Source: Deltaproteobacteria bacterium (GTDB lineage: Bacteria > Desulfobacterota > Desulfofervidia > Desulfofervidales > DG-60). Taken from it: a DNA stretch of 25,233 bases. Position 1 is the first letter of the stretch; each line of letters begins with the position of its first letter. The stretch is taken from positions 1-25,233 of the forward strand of contig JAGGTC010000129.1 of the NCBI GenBank assembly GCA_021163945.1, read 5' to 3'. Position numbers and translations under genes: made by a program. The notes below the pieces were generated by a model. That model ran no database searches. It was not told the origin of the DNA and saw only the letters and a list, made by a program, of their open reading frames with translations. Shown here piece after piece: positions 22,667 to 25,233 of this stretch.

Positions 22667-22765
22667 CCTATTAATCATTTTAAAATACCTTCTAAAACAA
22701 AATATACTAAGACCCAAAATGCTTGACCACACCAAGGATAAAAATATCCAACCAGAGAGCTTCAT
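22646..22765 (-). CDS. MetS-like small subunit of an NSS family transporter
   Basis: 39 residues, beginning MKLSGWIFLSLVWSSILGL and ending RSKTKKG. One membrane helix (about 6-24) with two tryptophans is followed by a basic tail (RRYFKMINRSKTKKG). The ATG lies in an ATGA overlap with the transporter stop, behind a good GGAGGAAAAGGAA site. This matches the genetic layout and the size and shape of MetS, the small subunit of the MetPS methionine/alanine importer known from Corynebacterium glutamicum, which is shared by other NSS transporters. Membership is an inference from layout and composition. The 3' end overlaps the convergent aminotransferase by 21 bases. Confidence 0.72.
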   Translation of the reverse strand: MKLSGWIFLSLVWSSILGLSIFCFRRYFKMINRSKTKKG

Positions 22766-24288
22766 TTCCTTTTCCTCCATGCTAGATGAATTAACCAGCC
22801 TGCCAATAAGAGGCTAAATAAGATCAATCCACGGGCCAAGAGTCTATATGGGCGGTCACAGGCAGGTATCCCTCTAAGAAGCAGGACATCTATCCCATCT
22901 TGCAGAAGCCAGACAAAGAATATCACAATTAGACAGGTAGGTGTTATGTATTTAAGGACAAAGCGGTAGATGTTTGGTACCTTTATCCATGCCCCTTTAT
23001 GCATCTCAGAAAATCCTTTATCAATCCCATAGACCCAGCCAAAGAGAATGACTTCTATGGTCCCCAATATGGGCAGGCTCATTGTGCCAATCCAAAAGTC
23101 TAGTTCGTCTAAAAAACCATGTTTTAAAAAAAAGATAACCATCTGAGTTGGAAGAAATGAGAAGATTGCTATCATTACAACGGCCCTCTTCCAAGGGATG
23201 TTTAATTCATCTATAAGAAAGGCCACACAAGGCTGGATAATAGATACTGAAGATGTAAGCCCAGCAAAAAAAAGCAAGAAAAACCAGAGAAATCCCCAAA
23301 TCTGTCCTAGTGGCAAATGGGTAAGCACTAAGGGGGTGGAGAGAAAGGCAAGGTCAAATGCCCCTCCCTTAGATATCTGGGCTATACCAAAGAAGGCCAC
23401 AGCAGCAGGGATGGCGATAGAACCTCCAAAGATTACCTCTGCTATTTCATTTAATGAGGTTACAGTAAGTCCAGACAAGACTATATCGTCCTTCTCTCTC
23501 AAATAGCTGGCATAGCACTGAATCGTACCCAACCCCAAACTTAGGGTAAAAAAGATCTGCCCTGCAGCGGCCAACCAAGTACTTGCATCCTTTAGCTGGG
23601 AGAAATTTGGATTCCACAAAAAACCCAATCCTGCAAGAGCATTCCTCTCTGGATGAGAGGGGTCTGGGGTACCCAATGTCAATGCCCTTATCATAAGCAC
23701 AATGGCAATAAAAAAAAGTGTAGGCATTGCCAACCTGGAAAGCCTTTCTATCCCCTTTCCTAAGCCGCGATACAGAATAATAAAATTGGCAAAGAATGTT
23801 ATAAGAAAGAATAAATAGGCAGTCCATATAGAGGAGAAGGGACCCTTTTCTATACCTTGAAAACTCCTTAGAAAGTTGCTCATACTCTCTAAATCGTTTA
23901 GACCAAAATAGGCCTTAGTGAGGGAGAAGAAGGCAAAGGCAAGTGTCCAAGAACAGACATAGAGATAGTAGATACCCAAGATTAAAGGGATTATAAGGCC
24001 CAATACACCTAGATATTTTGCAATAGGATGGGGCCAAAGGATTTCAAATATGCCTGGGGTAGTCCCATGACCATATCTTCCTCCCAATCGCCCAATAGTC
24101 CATTCCAGCCACATCATAGGAATGCCCATGATGGTCAAAAACAAAAAGTAGGGTATCATAAATGCGCCGCCGCCATGCTGGCTGGCCTGAACAGGAAATC
24201 GCAATAGGTTTCCCAGGCCTATTGCTGCCCCAGCAGTAGCCAAAATCATGCCAAACTTTGTGGCCCAGGTCTCCCTTGGAACAGGCAT
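22762..24288 (-). CDS. Sodium:neurotransmitter symporter (NSS/SNF) family transporter
   Basis: 508 residues from the chosen start, about 12 membrane segments, LeuT fold. It imports an amino acid-like substrate with Na+. The TM1 motif AAIGLGNLLRFPVQASQHGGGAFMIPYF (about 20-48) is the family signature, with Leu, Val and His where Trp, Tyr and Asn are common. GLGTIQCYASYLR and GLTSSVSIIQP are also typical. I prefer ATG 24288 because RETWATKFGMILATAG right after it matches the usual bacterial start; TTG 24309 with AGGGG close upstream is an alternative adding seven residues. The MetS-like gene follows with a 4-base overlap, which suggests a methionine/alanine-type importer. Confidence 0.92.
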   Translation of the reverse strand: MPVPRETWATKFGMILATAGAAIGLGNLLRFPVQASQHGGGAFMIPYFLFLTIMGIPMMWLEWTIGRLGGRYGHGTTPGIFEILWPHPIAKYLGVLGLIIPLILGIYYLYVCSWTLAFAFFSLTKAYFGLNDLESMSNFLRSFQGIEKGPFSSIWTAYLFFLITFFANFIILYRGLGKGIERLSRLAMPTLFFIAIVLMIRALTLGTPDPSHPERNALAGLGFLWNPNFSQLKDASTWLAAAGQIFFTLSLGLGTIQCYASYLREKDDIVLSGLTVTSLNEIAEVIFGGSIAIPAAVAFFGIAQISKGGAFDLAFLSTPLVLTHLPLGQIWGFLWFFLLFFAGLTSSVSIIQPCVAFLIDELNIPWKRAVVMIAIFSFLPTQMVIFFLKHGFLDELDFWIGTMSLPILGTIEVILFGWVYGIDKGFSEMHKGAWIKVPNIYRFVLKYITPTCLIVIFFVWLLQDGIDVLLLRGIPACDRPYRLLARGLILFSLLLAGWLIHLAWRKRK

Positions 24289-24295
24289 ATAACTT

Positions 24296-24322
24296 ACTAT
24301 ACTGGCCAATTTCCCCTGTCAA
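24296..24322 (-). promoter_or_regulatory. Possible promoter of the NSS transporter operon
   Basis: On the minus strand: TTGACA (24322-24317), a short 15-base spacer and TATAGT (24301-24296), then 7 bases to ATG 24288. The boxes are good but the spacer is short, so this is less certain than the others. Confidence 0.35.
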
Positions 24323-24352
24323 GTTTTATGTTTGTTATAAATCTCTTTTTTC

Positions 24353-24381
24353 TTGACAAAAAGGTAGGTTGCCTTTATTAT
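24353..24381 (+). promoter_or_regulatory. Promoter of the metallo-beta-lactamase-fold gene, predicted leaderless
   Basis: Perfect TTGACA (24353-24358), a 17-base spacer and TATTAT (24376-24381), then 6 bases to GTG 24388. No ribosome binding site lies between. Confidence 0.68.
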
Positions 24382-24387
24382 TTTTTC

Positions 24388-25044
24388 GTGTTCATTGAGC
24401 AAATTCCTGTAAGGTTAGGGGAATTGGAGATATTTTCTTATCTTGTCGCCTGTCCAAAGACAAGAGAAGGGATAGTAATTGATGTGGCCGCTGAGTGTGA
24501 AAAGATTTTGAATAAGATTAAACAAAGGGATATAAATTTAAAATACATTGTAAGCACTCACGGTCATCCAGACCACATTGCTGGCAATCAGGAGATGAAG
24601 AAACTAACTGGGGCTAAGATTGTCTTGCATGAGGCAGACGTGGCCTTCTTCAATACAGAAGAGGCAAAGGATGTATTTAAAAGATTGGGGCTCTTTTGTT
24701 TACCAAAGGCAGATATACTAGTAAAGGACAATGATATACTAGAAATAGGTACATTGAAAATAAATATCATCCATACACCTGGCCATACCCCTGGGAGTAT
24801 TTGCCTTTATGTAGATGGAAACCTATTTACAGGTGACACATTATTTGTAGGGGCAGTAGGGAGGACTGACTTACCAGGTGGTTCCTTTGAACAGCTTTTA
24901 AACTCCATAAAGGAAAAGCTTCTACCACTGCCAGATGAGACCATTATTTGGCCAGGCCATGGCTATGAAGGACAATCCTCTACCCTGGCAAGGGAAAAAC
25001 AGCAGAATCTTTATATAACGGATTTTATCTTAGGTAGCTACTAG
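24388..25044 (+). CDS. Metallo-beta-lactamase-fold hydrolase, glyoxalase II-like
   Basis: 218 residues from the chosen GTG start. Metal-binding motifs are complete: THGHPDH (57-63), HTPGHTPGS (His133), FTGDTLFVGAVGRTDLPGG (Asp150) and PGHG (His191). This pattern is that of the glyoxalase II / persulfide dioxygenase-like group; short members of about 210 residues are usually called hydroxyacylglutathione hydrolase-like, with unknown true substrate. A longer frame from ATG 24328 adds 20 residues that are hydrophobic and unlike the family, and it runs through the promoter, so GTG 24388 is preferred. Its stop overlaps the stop of the convergent gene (CTAG). Confidence 0.92.
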   Translation: MFIEQIPVRLGELEIFSYLVACPKTREGIVIDVAAECEKILNKIKQRDINLKYIVSTHGHPDHIAGNQEMKKLTGAKIVLHEADVAFFNTEEAKDVFKRLGLFCLPKADILVKDNDILEIGTLKINIIHTPGHTPGSICLYVDGNLFTGDTLFVGAVGRTDLPGGSFEQLLNSIKEKLLPLPDETIIWPGHGYEGQSSTLAREKQQNLYITDFILGSY

Positions 25045-25233
25045 GTTACTTCCTTACCTGCATCTGGCCCAGGGCTGGTTATATAAATAGACTTTACCTT
25101 TACGATAACTACACCTTTTGGGTCTAGTTCAGGATTTATAGCCTTTACTACCTTTACCCCCTCCTCAAACAATTTGCCAGAGGTCTCAATCCTTGCCTCC
25201 CCTTTAAATTGATATCCTCTTCTGGGTTTGACA
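25041..25233 (-). CDS. Pyridoxamine 5'-phosphate oxidase-like (FMN split-barrel) protein, C-terminal part
   Basis: The frame is open to the window edge; 63 residues plus the stop are visible. KPRRGYQFKGEARIETSGKLFEEG and the following GVVIVKVKSIYITSPGPDAGKEV match the C-terminal half of small FMN-binding split-barrel proteins of the PNPOx-like family, where the first segment forms the barrel strands and the G-P-x-A-G-K end is common. The enzyme activity cannot be told. Its stop overlaps the metallo-hydrolase stop by 4 bases on the opposite strand. The rest lies outside the window. Confidence 0.78.
   Translation of the reverse strand, partial: VKPRRGYQFKGEARIETSGKLFEEGVKVVKAINPELDPKGVVIVKVKSIYITSPGPDAGKEVT

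Noticed and set aside
24328..24387. N-terminal extension of the metallo-hydrolase from ATG 24328
   Set aside because: The 20 extra residues come from translating a near-consensus promoter and do not resemble the family start.
1..25233. CRISPR array, insertion sequence, phage or integrated island
   Set aside because: No direct repeat array, transposase, integrase, tRNA-attachment duplication or change in base or codon use was seen in the window.

Overview
The window looks like a stretch of chromosome from a bacterium, probably a thermophilic or syntrophic relative of the Desulfobacterota/Thermodesulfobacteria. That placement is an inference from the gene set (a CIRCE-controlled groESL, a two-subunit biotin-dependent carboxylase, a bare EI/HPr pair, long-form HisG, a tmRNA tag ending in ALAA), from the moderately AT-rich sequence and from heavy use of AGG/AGA arginine and ATA isoleucine codons. 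I see no phage, insertion sequence, CRISPR array or obvious foreign island. The gene density is very high: most neighbours overlap by 1 to 28 bases or are separated by less than 30.

Layout. 1-1845 holds the end of one MacB/FtsX-type ABC permease and a complete second one. 1855-3307 is an ArsA/Get3-like ATPase with a C-terminal HSP20-like domain plus a small helical protein translated with it. 3322-5383 is groES-groEL behind a perfect CIRCE operator, closed by a terminator that also serves the opposite strand. 5382-8782 (minus) is an operon pepA - Na+/Ca2+-type exchanger - cutA - DUF1614 membrane protein, divergent from mscS (8863-9810). 9857-10354 (minus) is a nitroreductase. 10481-11164 holds two small unassigned membrane proteins. 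11206-14567 encodes a biotin carboxylase and a divergent carboxyltransferase/biotin-carrier subunit. 14564-18649 (minus) is an operon ptsH - ptsI - smpB - nitroreductase - class IV aminotransferase. The tmRNA gene ssrA (18725-19076) lies just across the divergent promoter from ptsH, so both parts of trans-translation flank one 75-base control region. 19091-22666 (plus) is thioesterase - hisI - hisG - PilW-like TPR lipoprotein - class I aminotransferase. 22646-24288 (minus) is a sodium:neurotransmitter-symporter-type transporter followed by a 39-codon MetS-like small subunit, a gene too short for ordinary ORF calling. 24388-25044 is a glyoxalase II-like metallo-hydrolase, and 25041-25233 (minus) is the C-terminus of a pyridoxamine-phosphate-oxidase-like protein.

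The content is mostly housekeeping: chaperones, trans-translation, histidine synthesis, anaplerotic carboxylation and transport. The points that deserve attention are: (1) a recurrent promoter architecture in which a -35/-10 pair with a 17-base spacer ends 5 to 6 bases before a start codon that has no ribosome binding site, pointing to leaderless mRNAs for at least four genes; (2) the hidden MetS-like subunit; (3) the carboxyltransferase subunit, which keeps the metal and biotin residues but lacks the usual Gly-Thr-Ser/Tyr catalytic loop, so its substrate is uncertain; (4) the ArsA-HSP20 ATPase and its small partner next to groESL; and (5) back-to-back promoters of ssrA and the smpB operon.
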